64,000 nt of DNA from QZLE01 sp033852075 (lineage in GTDB: Bacteria > Pseudomonadota > Gammaproteobacteria > QZLD01). Shown here piece by piece: positions 10,539 through 20,400 of the stretch (position 1 is its first letter; each line of letters starts with the position of its first letter). The DNA is taken from the NCBI GenBank assembly GCA_033852075.1, contig JAWSVC010000015.1:186001-250000 (forward strand), given 5' to 3'. The position numbers and the translations under genes are program-made. The notes under the pieces were generated by a model. The model was not told where the DNA came from. It worked only from the letters and a program-made list of their open reading frames with translations, and did not search any database.

Positions 10539-10699
10539 ACGACCTTCTTTCATATCGAAATAAATTAAAAAACCCCTTCTAAAAGAATAGCTTTAGCACA
10601 AACATAGTCAAACAACTAATGCCAAGCACATCATGTTTTTAAAATTTATTATTCTATAAATTAGATATGTTAATTTCATGAATGAATAACCTATTAATT

Positions 10700-10728
10700 T
10701 TGAAGCGAAAACAAAACTTTACTTTAAT
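10700..10728 (+). promoter_or_regulatory. Possible sigma-70 promoter of the cold-shock gene
   Basis: TTGAAG, 17 bases, then TTTAAT (4/6 and 5/6 to consensus). Starting near 10735 it would give a leader of about 165 bases, close to the long leader known for cspA of E. coli. This is prediction only. Confidence 0.4.
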
Positions 10729-10852
10729 TATATTTAGGTTAAACTAGGATTGCTGGTAAAGATTACAGCAGGTATTTATGTCTTGCAAATTAGATACTTA
10801 AGACTATCGCCATTGTTTGTTCGTAAGTAATCCGTGCTTCTTTCCGCAAAAG

Positions 10853-10871
10853 GCAAACTTTTATTGTTTGC
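10853..10871 (+). promoter_or_regulatory. Hairpin in the cold-shock gene leader
   Basis: GCAAAC and GTTTGC pair around a seven-base AT loop, ending 19 bases before the GGAG ribosome site. It could contribute to temperature-dependent folding of the leader, as in cspA mRNA. Function is inferred. Confidence 0.35.
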
Positions 10872-10900
10872 ATTTATTTACATTTTATTGGAGATTACCT

Positions 10901-11107
10901 ATGGCAAGTGCTACTGGAAAAGTTAAATGGTTTGATGAAAAGAAAGGTTTTGGTTTTATTGAAAGAGACGGCGGCAGCGACGTTTTTGTTCACTTTAGAG
11001 CCATTAGTGGAAATGGTTTTAAAACTCTAGCTGAAGGCCAGCAAGTTGAGTTTGATATTGAAGATGGAGCAAAAGGCCCACAAGCTCTAAATGTTATGGT
11101 GCTTTAA
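10901..11107 (+). CDS. Cold-shock protein (CspA family)
   Basis: A 68-aa single cold-shock domain, the usual length. The RNP1 motif KGFGFIE and the RNP2 motif DVFVHF are intact, with the aromatic residues that stack on single-stranded RNA or DNA. Such proteins melt mRNA structure during cold adaptation or growth transitions. The ATG at 10901 is preceded by TTGGAG at the right distance and gives the canonical N-terminus; the frame stays open upstream, but that stretch is untranslated leader. A strong bidirectional terminator follows, shared with the convergent tpx gene. Which Csp paralogue it is cannot be told. Confidence 0.96.
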   Translation: MASATGKVKWFDEKKGFGFIERDGGSDVFVHFRAISGNGFKTLAEGQQVEFDIEDGAKGPQALNVMVL

Positions 11108-11126
11108 TATTTAATTAAATCATCAT

Positions 11127-11157
11127 AAAAGGCCGCATATTCTTATGCGGCCTTTTT
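11127..11157. terminator. Bidirectional intrinsic terminator between csp and tpx
   Basis: A perfect 13-bp stem (AAAAGGCCGCATA with its complement) around a four-base loop, with A- and T-runs outside. It suits both convergent genes. Confidence 0.95.
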
Positions 11158-11167
11158 ATATTCAATA

Positions 11168-11665
11168 TTAAAGTACGGCTATAGCTGCACCATAATCTGG
11201 TTCTTGGGTAATTTCCGGAACTTGCTCAGTATATATAACCTTGCCATCCACACCTACAACCACAACAGCTCTTGACATCATACCTGATAATGGACCAGTT
11301 ACCATTTCAACCCCATAATCTTTTCCAAATGATGGATTACCAATTGTTGAAGCCGAAATAACATTATCAAGACCTTCTGCTCCACAAAAGCGCGCATGAG
11401 CAAAAGGCAAATCTGCACTAATACATATAACAATAGTATTTTCATTAGCCGAAGCTTCAGAATTAAATCTTCTTACAGACATTGCGCATACGTCAGTATC
11501 TATACTTGGAAAGATATTTAGAACAACTTTTTTCCCAGAATAATCATTAAGATCAACATCGGATAAATCAGTAGCCCTCAAAGTAAAATTTGGAGCATCT
11601 ATCCCTGCAGCAGGTAAATCACCTACAGTTTCAATTAAATTACTTTTCAGAGTTATTGTAGCCAT
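11168..11665 (-). CDS. tpx: Thiol peroxidase (2-Cys peroxiredoxin)
   Basis: A 165-aa Tpx-type peroxiredoxin, full length for the family. The active site FPSIDTDVCA places the peroxidatic cysteine at Cys60; the resolving cysteine is Cys94 in ARFCGAEG, with the spacing typical of atypical 2-Cys Tpx. It reduces hydrogen peroxide and alkyl hydroperoxides using thioredoxin, in the cytoplasm or periplasm depending on species. No signal peptide is visible, so cytoplasmic here. The start ATG follows AGGGAA. It is probably monocistronic, ending at the shared terminator. No OxyR-type site was identified upstream. Confidence 0.97.
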   Translation of the reverse strand: MATITLKSNLIETVGDLPAAGIDAPNFTLRATDLSDVDLNDYSGKKVVLNIFPSIDTDVCAMSVRRFNSEASANENTIVICISADLPFAHARFCGAEGLDNVISASTIGNPSFGKDYGVEMVTGPLSGMMSRAVVVVGVDGKVIYTEQVPEITQEPDYGAAIAVL

Positions 11666-11813
11666 AATTAATTCCCTTGGTGTTAAATATAAACTTGTTT
11701 ATTTGTAAGAATTCTAACACCAAGAAATTTGAAGGGAAGCCAAGCCCAACTATTTTAGTGAGGTTTTTTTAGATTACTATGATCGATTTTTTTGAACTAT
11801 AGATTATTAGCTA

Positions 11814-14108
11814 CTATAGCTCGTGCACACTATCAGGAGGCAACCATTTTTCCAGTATCTCTTTTAATGAATCCGGTTTAAATGGTTTAGCAAGATAATC
11901 ATCCATTCCTGAATCAATACACTTTTCCCGATCGCCTTCCATTGCGTTTGCGGTTAATGCAATTATTGTGGTTTTACTTTTTTCTCCATCGATATTTCTA
12001 ACCGACTCTGTCGCTTCAAAACCGCTCATCTCAGGCATCTGACAATCCATCAAAACTAAATCGTAATCATTAGCGCACACACTATCATATGCCTCACGGC
12101 CATTGTTAGCTACATCCGCATCAACCCCTAGTTTTATAAGCATACCAAGAGCAACCTGCTGATTAACTAAGTTATCTTCTGCCAAAAGTATTTTAGCTTT
12201 TCGCCCTAAGGACTGCATCTTATTTTGAGTTTGGGTTGTTGCCGCCACACCCGATTCTTCAAGACCTAAAGCTTTTTGTATTTCATAATACAGGTTCTGT
12301 TTTCTTAATGGTTTATAAATGCTTCTACTACATTTAATTTCTGAATTACCCTTATTTGCAACAGAACGCGAAACCAATAACAATACAGGCACACTACTTA
12401 TGGAACTTATATGTTCTATATCTTTAGATTCTGCATCTTTTAGCAAGCCATCATCCACTATGAATACATCATAGCTTTTACTTTCAATTGCTTGATTAAT
12501 ATTTGCAATTGAATTTTGAATATCAACAGTTATACCCCACTCTTTAAGGTATGATGAAGCTATATCTTCAACAATTCCTTTTGATGACAGAAGAAGAACT
12601 TTTTTATTATTTAATTCCTTATTGATTTCAGGTTTTCTACACTCAGGATCCTTGTCCAGTTGTATAGTAAAGATGAAGTTACTTCCTTCACCCATTTCTG
12701 ATTCGACATGGACATCTCCGCCCATTTCTTGTACTAGAAGTTTGCTTATAGCAAGTCCTAACCCTGTACCACCAAATTTACGGGTTGTTGAATCATCAGC
12801 TTGTGTAAATAATTTAAAAATATTTTCATGCTGTTCTTTTGGAACACCAATTCCTGTATCCATAACCTGGCATTTAATTTCATAACAATCATTAAGTTCT
12901 TTAACTAGATCAAGCTGGATTTTAACGTAACCATGAGAGGTAAATTTGATAGCATTTCCGGTTAAATTCGTAACTATTTGTCTAAACCTTGTTGTATCAC
13001 CCAATGTGAGACCGGGAACCGTATTGCCTATCATTACTCCAAGTTCCAAACCTTTGGATACTGCTCTTTCTGATAAAATTTCTGCCACTTCTTCCACTGC
13101 CTGGGAAATGGAAAAAGACCTTTTTTCCAGAACCATTTTTCCTGCTTCTATCTTTGAGAAATCAAGAATATCGTTTAGGATTTCAAGCAAGGTTTCACCT
13201 GAATTATTTGCTATGGTGAGCAATTCTCTTTGTTCATCAGTTAAATCAGAATCCAAAGCCAAGGCCAGCATACCTAAAACACCATTCATAGGTGTTCTGA
13301 TCTCGTGACTCATATTTGCTAAAAAAGCACTTTTTGCTTCATTGGCTGATTCCGCAGCAATCTTAGCGTCCTGCAATTCAAGCTGGGTATTTTTTAACTG
13401 TGTAATATCAGCACCATAAGCCCTTGTTACAAACGTTTCCATCATATAGTGGAAATGCCACAAAAACCATTTACCTTCTATATGACTTTCAACATCTAGG
13501 ATAGGCTCCATATTAGTGCTGCATTCTTCAATAATTTCCATAAAATTATCAGGAAATACATTAGGAACACCAAAATCATTGTAACCATATTCAACTAGCA
13601 GATCAGTCATGGCTGGGTTAACATAACGCATTGCACCGGTTTCATCCATTTCAGCAATAGGAGACGGGTGTAATTCGGCAAAAGATACTAATTGCTCAGA
13701 TTCTTCCTTGCTATATTCTTGTGAAGATACATCATTAAAAATGATTGCGTAAAACTGTTTATTGCCATCAGAGGAAACAGGAAAAATTCTATAATCGACT
13801 CGAATAAATAATCCGTCTTCCTTTATCCATACCGATTCTTTTGACTCTTCATGATCATCTTCTTCATTATAATGAAACGGACAACAGTCCGGTGCATGTA
13901 ATTCATCAATGCCATCAGTACACAAAAGTTCATGAATATTTTGCCCTTGAACTTTCTTTAATTTCCACCCCAATAATTCTTCCGCTTTTGGATTCATATC
14001 TATAATGTCACTTTCTAACGACATAAAGATAACACCGTCAGGCCACTGACTGATAATCTCTACACAACTGCAGCCCTGCATTGTTACGAGCTTTTTATCG
14101 TCAGTCAT
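11814..14108 (-). CDS. Hybrid histidine kinase, PAS-PAS-HisKA-HATPase-REC-REC
   Basis: A 764-aa soluble hybrid kinase. Two PAS-like sensor domains (about 15-120 and 145-235) precede HisKA with phospho-His268 in NMSHEIRTPMNG and an HATPase with the G-box GGTGLGLAISK. A first receiver (about 500-610) is degenerate: its core reads FIVDDGLL and it lacks the usual N-terminal DD pair. The second receiver is intact, with Asp688 in LMDCQMPEMSG. There is no Hpt domain, so the phosphate would have to leave through a separate Hpt protein, perhaps one of the neighbours. The N-terminal region is Cys-rich (CSC at 13-15, and a CC pair), which could bind metal or sense redox, but this is speculation. It starts five bases after the HD-GYP gene stop, so the two form an operon. 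Confidence 0.9.
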   Translation of the reverse strand: MTDDKKLVTMQGCSCVEIISQWPDGVIFMSLESDIIDMNPKAEELLGWKLKKVQGQNIHELLCTDGIDELHAPDCCPFHYNEEDDHEESKESVWIKEDGLFIRVDYRIFPVSSDGNKQFYAIIFNDVSSQEYSKEESEQLVSFAELHPSPIAEMDETGAMRYVNPAMTDLLVEYGYNDFGVPNVFPDNFMEIIEECSTNMEPILDVESHIEGKWFLWHFHYMMETFVTRAYGADITQLKNTQLELQDAKIAAESANEAKSAFLANMSHEIRTPMNGVLGMLALALDSDLTDEQRELLTIANNSGETLLEILNDILDFSKIEAGKMVLEKRSFSISQAVEEVAEILSERAVSKGLELGVMIGNTVPGLTLGDTTRFRQIVTNLTGNAIKFTSHGYVKIQLDLVKELNDCYEIKCQVMDTGIGVPKEQHENIFKLFTQADDSTTRKFGGTGLGLAISKLLVQEMGGDVHVESEMGEGSNFIFTIQLDKDPECRKPEINKELNNKKVLLLSSKGIVEDIASSYLKEWGITVDIQNSIANINQAIESKSYDVFIVDDGLLKDAESKDIEHISSISSVPVLLLVSRSVANKGNSEIKCSRSIYKPLRKQNLYYEIQKALGLEESGVAATTQTQNKMQSLGRKAKILLAEDNLVNQQVALGMLIKLGVDADVANNGREAYDSVCANDYDLVLMDCQMPEMSGFEATESVRNIDGEKSKTTIIALTANAMEGDREKCIDSGMDDYLAKPFKPDSLKEILEKWLPPDSVHEL

Positions 14109-14113
14109 AGGAA

Positions 14114-15283
14114 CTATTCCCCCTCATCCATTTTAAGTATTTTAAATGGATCAATTCCTTCAGCACTCGGATCTATTATACCTTCAATTTTCCTTGCATC
14201 TTCACACTCTTGTTCTGCTAAATTTACAATTATTGGTTTTTTAAGTGGCTTTATATTTTCATCGTAACAAATCTTAACCGTAGGATTTACTGGTGATTTG
14301 CGATTCATCTCAATTACTATTCCTCTCTCCCCAGTATTTAACTGAACAGCACTGGTTAGAGGGTAAACGCCAAGAACATGAACTAAAGGCACAATGATTT
14401 TATTATCTATTTTTCCATCTTGAGACGCTTTATATAGAACCTTTAAAGCAGCATTAGGAGTTCTACCTTGATACCCCATAAAACCATGCACCATTGCATC
14501 ATAATAGTCTACAACGCAAAGAATATGAGCCAAATCTGAGATTTGATCCCCCTTAAGCTTATTAGGATATCCCGTTCCATCCAAAAACTCGTGATGTTCT
14601 CTTATAATCCGTATCACTTCTTCAGGCAGATCTTCACTTTTTTTAGTTATTTGCTCACTAAATCCGGGGTGCTGATGAACTAGCTTTAATTCTTTTTCTG
14701 TATAAGGTTTATCTTTCGCTACTAAATTCGCTGGCATCCTAACCCAGCCAACATCATACATCATTGCAGCCATGCCTAAGAGCTCTATCTGTTCGTATGA
14801 ATATTTAAGGCGATTAGCTACAGCTGTTGCCAAACTTAGTACACTAAAAGCGTGAGACAATAAAACCTGACCATGCCTTTTCATGTGCATCAAAGTCAAC
14901 AAAGCCTGGTCATTTCTAGTTAAACTCTCAAATGTTTGATTAACTACCGGTGTAAGCATCTTGGCCTCTACCGGCTGATCCTGCAAAGCCATATCCATAA
15001 CCTTATTAATGGTATCCTTGGCCTTTTCCTGTACCTGCTTTGCAACTTTTAGCTCTTTATTCAACTCTGGCGACGGTCCCTTAACCACACCATCAGCTAT
15101 TTTCCCTTTTGCTTCATCAATGAATACTGATTTAATTTGAGCTTTTATTAATCTGGCAATGTCTGACTTATTCTTGATGTGAAAATTTTGAAAGGACTGC
15201 GGTAAAGAAAGGGATTCTGCACTCACCTTAACGACGTACATCCCTGGTTTTAAATCTGTTGTATTTATTTTTTTGACTGACAT
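14114..15283 (-). CDS. HD-GYP-type protein with DUF3391 N-terminus; degenerate metal site (YD)
   Basis: A 389-aa protein. Residues 1-60 match the DUF3391 N-terminal domain common on HD-GYP phosphodiesterases (LKPGMYVVKVS, SVFIDEAKG). Residues about 130-320 form the HD-GYP fold: the GYP loop HHEFLDGTGYP near 229-239 is intact. The HD metal-binding pair is not: the family sequence HDIGK appears here as Tyr176-Asp177-Val-Gly-Trp. Active HD-GYP enzymes hydrolyse c-di-GMP through pGpG to GMP with a bi- or trinuclear iron/manganese site. Loss of the His suggests weak or no catalysis and a receptor or scaffold role. It is the first gene of an operon with the hybrid kinase downstream. Start ATG follows AGAAAGGAA. 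Confidence 0.88.
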   Translation of the reverse strand: MSVKKINTTDLKPGMYVVKVSAESLSLPQSFQNFHIKNKSDIARLIKAQIKSVFIDEAKGKIADGVVKGPSPELNKELKVAKQVQEKAKDTINKVMDMALQDQPVEAKMLTPVVNQTFESLTRNDQALLTLMHMKRHGQVLLSHAFSVLSLATAVANRLKYSYEQIELLGMAAMMYDVGWVRMPANLVAKDKPYTEKELKLVHQHPGFSEQITKKSEDLPEEVIRIIREHHEFLDGTGYPNKLKGDQISDLAHILCVVDYYDAMVHGFMGYQGRTPNAALKVLYKASQDGKIDNKIIVPLVHVLGVYPLTSAVQLNTGERGIVIEMNRKSPVNPTVKICYDENIKPLKKPIIVNLAEQECEDARKIEGIIDPSAEGIDPFKILKMDEGE

Positions 15284-15433
15284 AAAATTCCTTTCTATAT
15301 ATATCTTAAAATTAGTTCAATGAAGCATTGTTTTCTAATCTAATTTTTTGAAATGGGAACTATGTCAAATAAAGTCATTTTATTAATAGTTTTATGGCCT
15401 TACCGATTATTTTTAATAAAATATGCTGATTTT

Positions 15434-15462
15434 TATATGATCTATTAAACTTAGGTTATAAT
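15434..15462 (+). promoter_or_regulatory. Possible promoter for the two plus-strand genes at 15.5-17 kb
   Basis: A perfect TATAAT (15457-15462) lies 27 bases before the first ATG. The -35 region is poor. It sits in the 200-base gap between divergent genes. Confidence 0.4.
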
Positions 15463-15488
15463 GACCGTTTTTATGATATGACGTCTAT

Positions 15489-15776
15489 ATGAACAAGAAA
15501 GCTAATAACCTCTCACATATGATTAAGGATTTTTCCAAAACAGCACTAGCCTTTATACTAGCCCTTGGCATAGTATTATTTTACGGTTTTATAATCTATT
15601 ATTTAATAGTTATTGCTTGGCCAAAACTTCCTGACTGGGGTAAAGCTATAGGTTACATAGCTCTTGCTATTTTTGTTATAAGCTCTCCTATTATGTGGTA
15701 TTTACCAAGAGCAAGAAAACAACTGGCTGAAAAAAGAAAACAACGTAAGGCTCAGAAAGATCGTAAGAATCTTTAA
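15489..15776 (+). CDS. Small two-helix membrane protein of unknown function
   Basis: A 95-aa protein not recognised as a named family. It has a short polar N-terminus, two hydrophobic helices (about residues 18-42 and 50-70) joined by a short loop with AWPKLPDWGK, and a very basic tail (PRARKQLAEKRKQRK) that should face the cytoplasm. It ends 17 bases before the GGDEF-like gene, so the two are probably cotranscribed. It might be an accessory subunit of that membrane protein; nothing in the sequence proves it. The ribosome site is weak. Confidence 0.6.
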   Translation: MNKKANNLSHMIKDFSKTALAFILALGIVLFYGFIIYYLIVIAWPKLPDWGKAIGYIALAIFVISSPIMWYLPRARKQLAEKRKQRKAQKDRKNL

Positions 15777-15793
15777 CTGTTTAGAGGCAAATT

Positions 15794-16993
15794 ATGCAAA
15801 GGAATGCAAATAGTTCAAATTTAATCCCTTTTGGTTTTAGTATCGTAACTTTGGTAATTGCTATAGCGTCAATTGCCTTACCCATCTGTGTCTTTCTTTT
15901 TACTAAAACCTCATTCGAACTAAAATTTATTATCTGTGCTGTTGGCTTTTTTATTTGCGGCATTATTACAACGTCAATGGTTAGCTATAAACAACAAAAA
16001 GGCCCATCTTGCCAAAAGTATATTACTAACACCGATATTCTAAATGACCTTGCTTATAATATCGGCGACATAGCTGATCCTGATGTTATCTTTAATAGAC
16101 TCACTACTGCCTTGAATAAAAAGTTTGGAGATTATAATTGTGTATTAGCAAAGTTTGACTCTGCTAATAGTGATTCTTCAATATTTTCATTATGGGTTGC
16201 AGGATCTAAACCGTTAATGATTAATGAAACTAATCACATAGATCACGAATTTGATATTGATGAAATAACCAATGAAATTTCCAATTTGAATGAAACAGAT
16301 TATATTTTACAGCCCATTTATACTCAAAATATAAGCCTTGGGGAGATAAGGATTTGGAAAAAGGGTCAATCCCCATGCCCTATTACTACTGACGACAATC
16401 AATTTTTAATTACATCATCAAACATATCCGCACTTGCATTAACAAATATAAAAGCAAGTTCAAACTTAATGAACAATACGGTAAGGGATGCTATCACCGG
16501 TCTTTATAATAAGAGCTATTTGGCAGATACCATCGAACGAGAGCTGCATCGTGCTCATAGATGCAATTTCCCTATCGGCATCTTAATGATTGAAATTGAC
16601 AAGTTTGACGAAATCATCGAAAACTTCACAAGCGAGGCTGGAAATAAAATACTTTCATCCGTTGCCGGATTACTACAAGGAACTTTTCGCGGGCATGATA
16701 TTAGCTGCAGGTATAGCAAAAATGTTTTCATTCAGGTTTTACCTGAAGCAAGCCTAGAAAATACTCTTAAACGAGCAGAAGAGCTTAGTCAATGGATAAC
16801 TGAGTTAAACGTTAAATATATGGGTGATGCGCTCCCTGCAATTACATCATCAATCGGTATTGCTTGTTATCCAAATCATGCGGATAACTGTGAAGAATTG
16901 ATGGAAGCAGTAATTAGTGCCACCTTCCGAGCCAAGCAATCTGGCATGGATCAGATTGTAATAGCCGAAAAAGTATTCAATGCAGAAGATTAG
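15794..16993 (+). CDS. Membrane-bound degenerate GGDEF protein
   Basis: A 399-aa protein with two N-terminal membrane helices (about 12-37 and 43-64), a GAF-like region (about 75-215) and a C-terminal GGDEF-type domain (about 230-395). Fold landmarks of the domain are present (DAITGLYNKSYL, IGILMIEIDKFD, SIGIACYPNHADN). The catalytic loop reads SKNVF at residues 308-312 instead of GGDEF, and no RxxD inhibitory site is obvious before it. It should not make c-di-GMP; a role as nucleotide receptor or protein-interaction domain is more likely. The start ATG follows AGAGG. Its stop overlaps by four bases the stop of the convergent receiver gene. Confidence 0.88.
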   Translation: MQRNANSSNLIPFGFSIVTLVIAIASIALPICVFLFTKTSFELKFIICAVGFFICGIITTSMVSYKQQKGPSCQKYITNTDILNDLAYNIGDIADPDVIFNRLTTALNKKFGDYNCVLAKFDSANSDSSIFSLWVAGSKPLMINETNHIDHEFDIDEITNEISNLNETDYILQPIYTQNISLGEIRIWKKGQSPCPITTDDNQFLITSSNISALALTNIKASSNLMNNTVRDAITGLYNKSYLADTIERELHRAHRCNFPIGILMIEIDKFDEIIENFTSEAGNKILSSVAGLLQGTFRGHDISCRYSKNVFIQVLPEASLENTLKRAEELSQWITELNVKYMGDALPAITSSIGIACYPNHADNCEELMEAVISATFRAKQSGMDQIVIAEKVFNAED

Positions 16994-17454
16994 TTTTTCA
17001 TACTCTCATAACATCTTTTAATGTCATCTATAGTTGCAAAACAATCATCTCTAACCATTTGCATAATCTCTTGATGTTTTACAAGCCTCATGTAGGCTTT
17101 TACTCGATTTTTTACAATTGTGATATTAAATGGCTTAGTAAAATAATCAACCGCTCCAAGATCCAGGCCTTTTAGTTCATCTTCATCATCTGATTTTGCC
17201 GTAATAAAAATAATTGGGATATGGCTGCTTTTTTCGTTTTCTTTGAGCTTTTTACAAACCTCATAACCATCCATCTCCGGCATTACGATATCAAGCAAAA
17301 TTAAATCAGGCTTATTATCCGAAAACGCCACTTTCAATGCATCACGCCCATTATTTGCAACCTGAATTGTGTAATCTTCACATAGAGTTTGACCAAGAAT
17401 TTTTATATTAGCAGGAGCATCATCAACTATAAGTATTCTTCCGTTTTTTTCCAT
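16990..17454 (-). CDS. Stand-alone response regulator receiver protein
   Basis: A 154-aa protein: one receiver domain (about 5-122) plus a short helical tail. The acidic pair DD near residues 11-12, the phospho-acceptor Asp in LLDIVMPEMDGYE (near 56), the Thr of FITAK and the Lys of TKPF are all present. There is no DNA-binding or enzymatic output, so it resembles CheY/Spo0F-type shuttles. It starts five bases after the stop of the 1375-aa hybrid kinase and uses AGGGAAA inside that gene's end as ribosome site. It is thus the likely direct phosphate acceptor of the Hpt domain of that kinase. Confidence 0.93.
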   Translation of the reverse strand: MEKNGRILIVDDAPANIKILGQTLCEDYTIQVANNGRDALKVAFSDNKPDLILLDIVMPEMDGYEVCKKLKENEKSSHIPIIFITAKSDDEDELKGLDLGAVDYFTKPFNITIVKNRVKAYMRLVKHQEIMQMVRDDCFATIDDIKRCYESMKN

Positions 17455-17459
17455 ATCTA

Positions 17460-20400
17460 CTAATTTCCCTTAATCTCAATTCCATAATGAGTAGCAATTT
17501 TTCCAAAAATATTTAATGCTCCAATAAAATCAAATTCATTTAACTTTGCGCCTATCTGTTCTAAATCACTACCAAATGCATTTTCATCAAATATTCCTTT
17601 AATTTCATCAAGATAATCTTTTGCTAAGAAATCATTATCTTGCAAGTAATTTATAAAGCACCATATTTTTTCAACCCGCTCTGACTCTGATACTGTTTCT
17701 TTTTGTTTGCTAAATGAAATTACATTATCAGATACCGACTCCGTTTCATTAAGCTCAATAAGCAAATTAGCTGATTCAAAAACTGGTTGTAATGATGATC
17801 TAAACTTTGATAATAAAACAGAAATCACATCACCTTTATCATTTTTAATAGCATCTTCTAGAGCAACAGTATCTTCAATTACCTCTTTAGTTGAAAATGT
17901 TTTCACAAGCCCTTTTACAGTATGAACAATTCTAATTGCTTCATCCTTATTGTTATTTCTAAGACAAGTTTGAATAGATTCCGGAGCGTTATAAAAATCC
18001 GTTGCAAATGATGTTATTACTGAAATTGCTAACTTGCGATTTCCAGCCATTCTTTCACAAGCTTTTTTTAGATCAATACCAGGCAAATCCAAATCATCAT
18101 CTGTATTATTATTTGAGGAAGATTTTTTATTTCCAATAAAGGTTATGACCTTTTCAACATTAGTATTTTTTGGCGTTACCCATTTAGATAGCGTTTGAAT
18201 TAACTCTGAATAATTAACGGGTTTAGTTACATAATCATTCATACCTGCTTTTAAGCATTGATCCTTAACTCCGGTAATTGCATCAGCAGTCATAGCGATC
18301 ACTGGCAAATCAGAAAAATGATTAATCTTTCTTAGTTCTTTACAGAAAGTATATCCATCCATCTCTGGCATCTGAATATCAGTTAGTACGGCATCATAAT
18401 ATGCTGAATTCTTCTCTAGGATTTCCAGAGCCATAACTCCATGATCAGCAAGATCAACTGTTACCCCAACCCCTTGCAACATCTCTTGAGCAACTTGCTG
18501 ATTAATAAAGTTATCTTCTACCAATAGCAACCTTGCACCATTAACTTTTTCGTAAGCCTGAGCAATATTGGTATTAAATAAATTTTCATCATCATATTCC
18601 GGATCAATAAATATCTCACTTATTGCCTTATGCAACTCTGTATCTTTTATTGGTTTTGATAACCAAGAATTAACGCCTGATTCTAAGGCTTTGCTTTTAA
18701 GTTCACTTGATGAATAAGCTGAAACCATAATAATTGGAGTATCATTATCTCCATAATCATTTCTTAATTTTTCAACTAGTTCAATCCCATCCATGTTTGG
18801 CATTCGCCAATCAGTTATTATCAGATCATAAGGAAAGTATTTAATGCTTTTATCATATGCCTCCAACAAAAGTTGAGCATCATTAACCGCAGTAACATCC
18901 ATTCCTATCTTATGTAATTCATAGGTTAGATATACTTTTATAGCCTCATTATCATCTGCAATAAGAACTTTTTTACCTTTGGTGTTATTTTTAAGTTTGG
19001 CCTCAATACCATCTGATGATGTAGCAAATAAAATAGTAAATGCAAAAGTACTACCCTTTCCAAGCTCACTTTCAGCCCATATTCTCCCCCCCATCAATTC
19101 AACAATAGATTTACTAATGGTAAGTCCTAAACCAGTTCCTCCGAACTTTCTTGTAGTTGAACTATCTGCCTGGGTAAATGATTCAAAAAGATTTCCAATT
19201 TTTTCCTTGCTTATACCAGTCCCAGTATCATGCACTTCAAATTTAATCTTAGCCTCGTCATAAGTTTGTTTTTCTAAACTAATCTGGATATCAACATTAC
19301 CGTCTTTAGTAAACTTTAAGGCATTATTAGTTAGGTTAATTATTACTTGCGAAAGTCTTAGTGGATCACCAATAAGATGCACTGGGACATCATCTTCTAT
19401 TTTAATATTTAATTTGTTGTTATTTTCATGAGCCTTTGTTGCAAATATATCCTTTATTCTTCTGGTAACACTTTTTAGATTAAAAAAGGTACTTTCTATA
19501 TCAAACTTTCCTGCTTCGATCTTGGAAAAATCTAGAATGTCATTTATAAGATCAAGAAGAGACTTGGATGAGCTGAAAATCTTTTTCGAGTAATCCTGCT
19601 GTTTAGGATTTTGCTCTGTCTGTAGTAATAATTCAGTTAGCCCAATAATTGCATTAAGAGGAGTTCTTATTTCATGACTCATATTCGCAAGAAATCCACT
19701 TTTTGCAGCAGTAGCGGCCTGCGCTGACTCTACCGCACGCTGCATAGCATCAAGCCGGCTTCTTTCAGTCTCAACCAATTGTTCTTGGGTGTTTTTTAGC
19801 TCCTCTAAAGTTCGCTCAATCTCATCCTTTTGTTTCCCAATCTGAGTATATAAATTGGCATTGACAATAACTGTTCCCATAAATGAACATAAACGTTCAA
19901 TAATTTTTGCATCCTCTTTAGAAATACCTACAGGCTCACCATATCCAACTAGTGTATAAAGCCCAATAATTTCTCCATGTTTTCTCAAAGGGATATGAAG
20001 CAATGAACTCATTTCTGGAAACTTTTCTACAGATTTCCTATCCACTTCAACCATTGGCAAATCTTTTATGGCCTGAACGTCTGGTATAAATACAGCAGAG
20101 CCATTTTTAATTGCCAGAACTAGTGCCCCACCATCTTTATTCATGGTAAAGTCAGTTGCTCTGAAATGTTTTTCTAATTCTTTATTGAAATTACAATTTT
20201 CACCCCCTTGATATATATAATTAAATTTTAGACAATCATCTTCAATCATAAAAACCATGGAAGTATAGAAATTATATCTACTAATAATTTCTTTAGAGAA
20301 TGCGTTATATATATCTTCAACCGTTGCTACTGTATTTATTTCTGAGATAAATTCCAGAAAAGAAGTATTGAATTCAAATGATCTATTTACCTCTTCTTCT

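Noticed and set aside
10539..10553. Earlier in-frame ATG for the giant sensor
   Set aside because: It has no ribosome site, while the ATG at 10538 has GAAGG and matches the family's N-terminus.
10817..10900. N-terminal extension of the cold-shock protein
   Set aside because: The family begins at MASATGKVKWF with a good ribosome site at 10890; the upstream part is leader.
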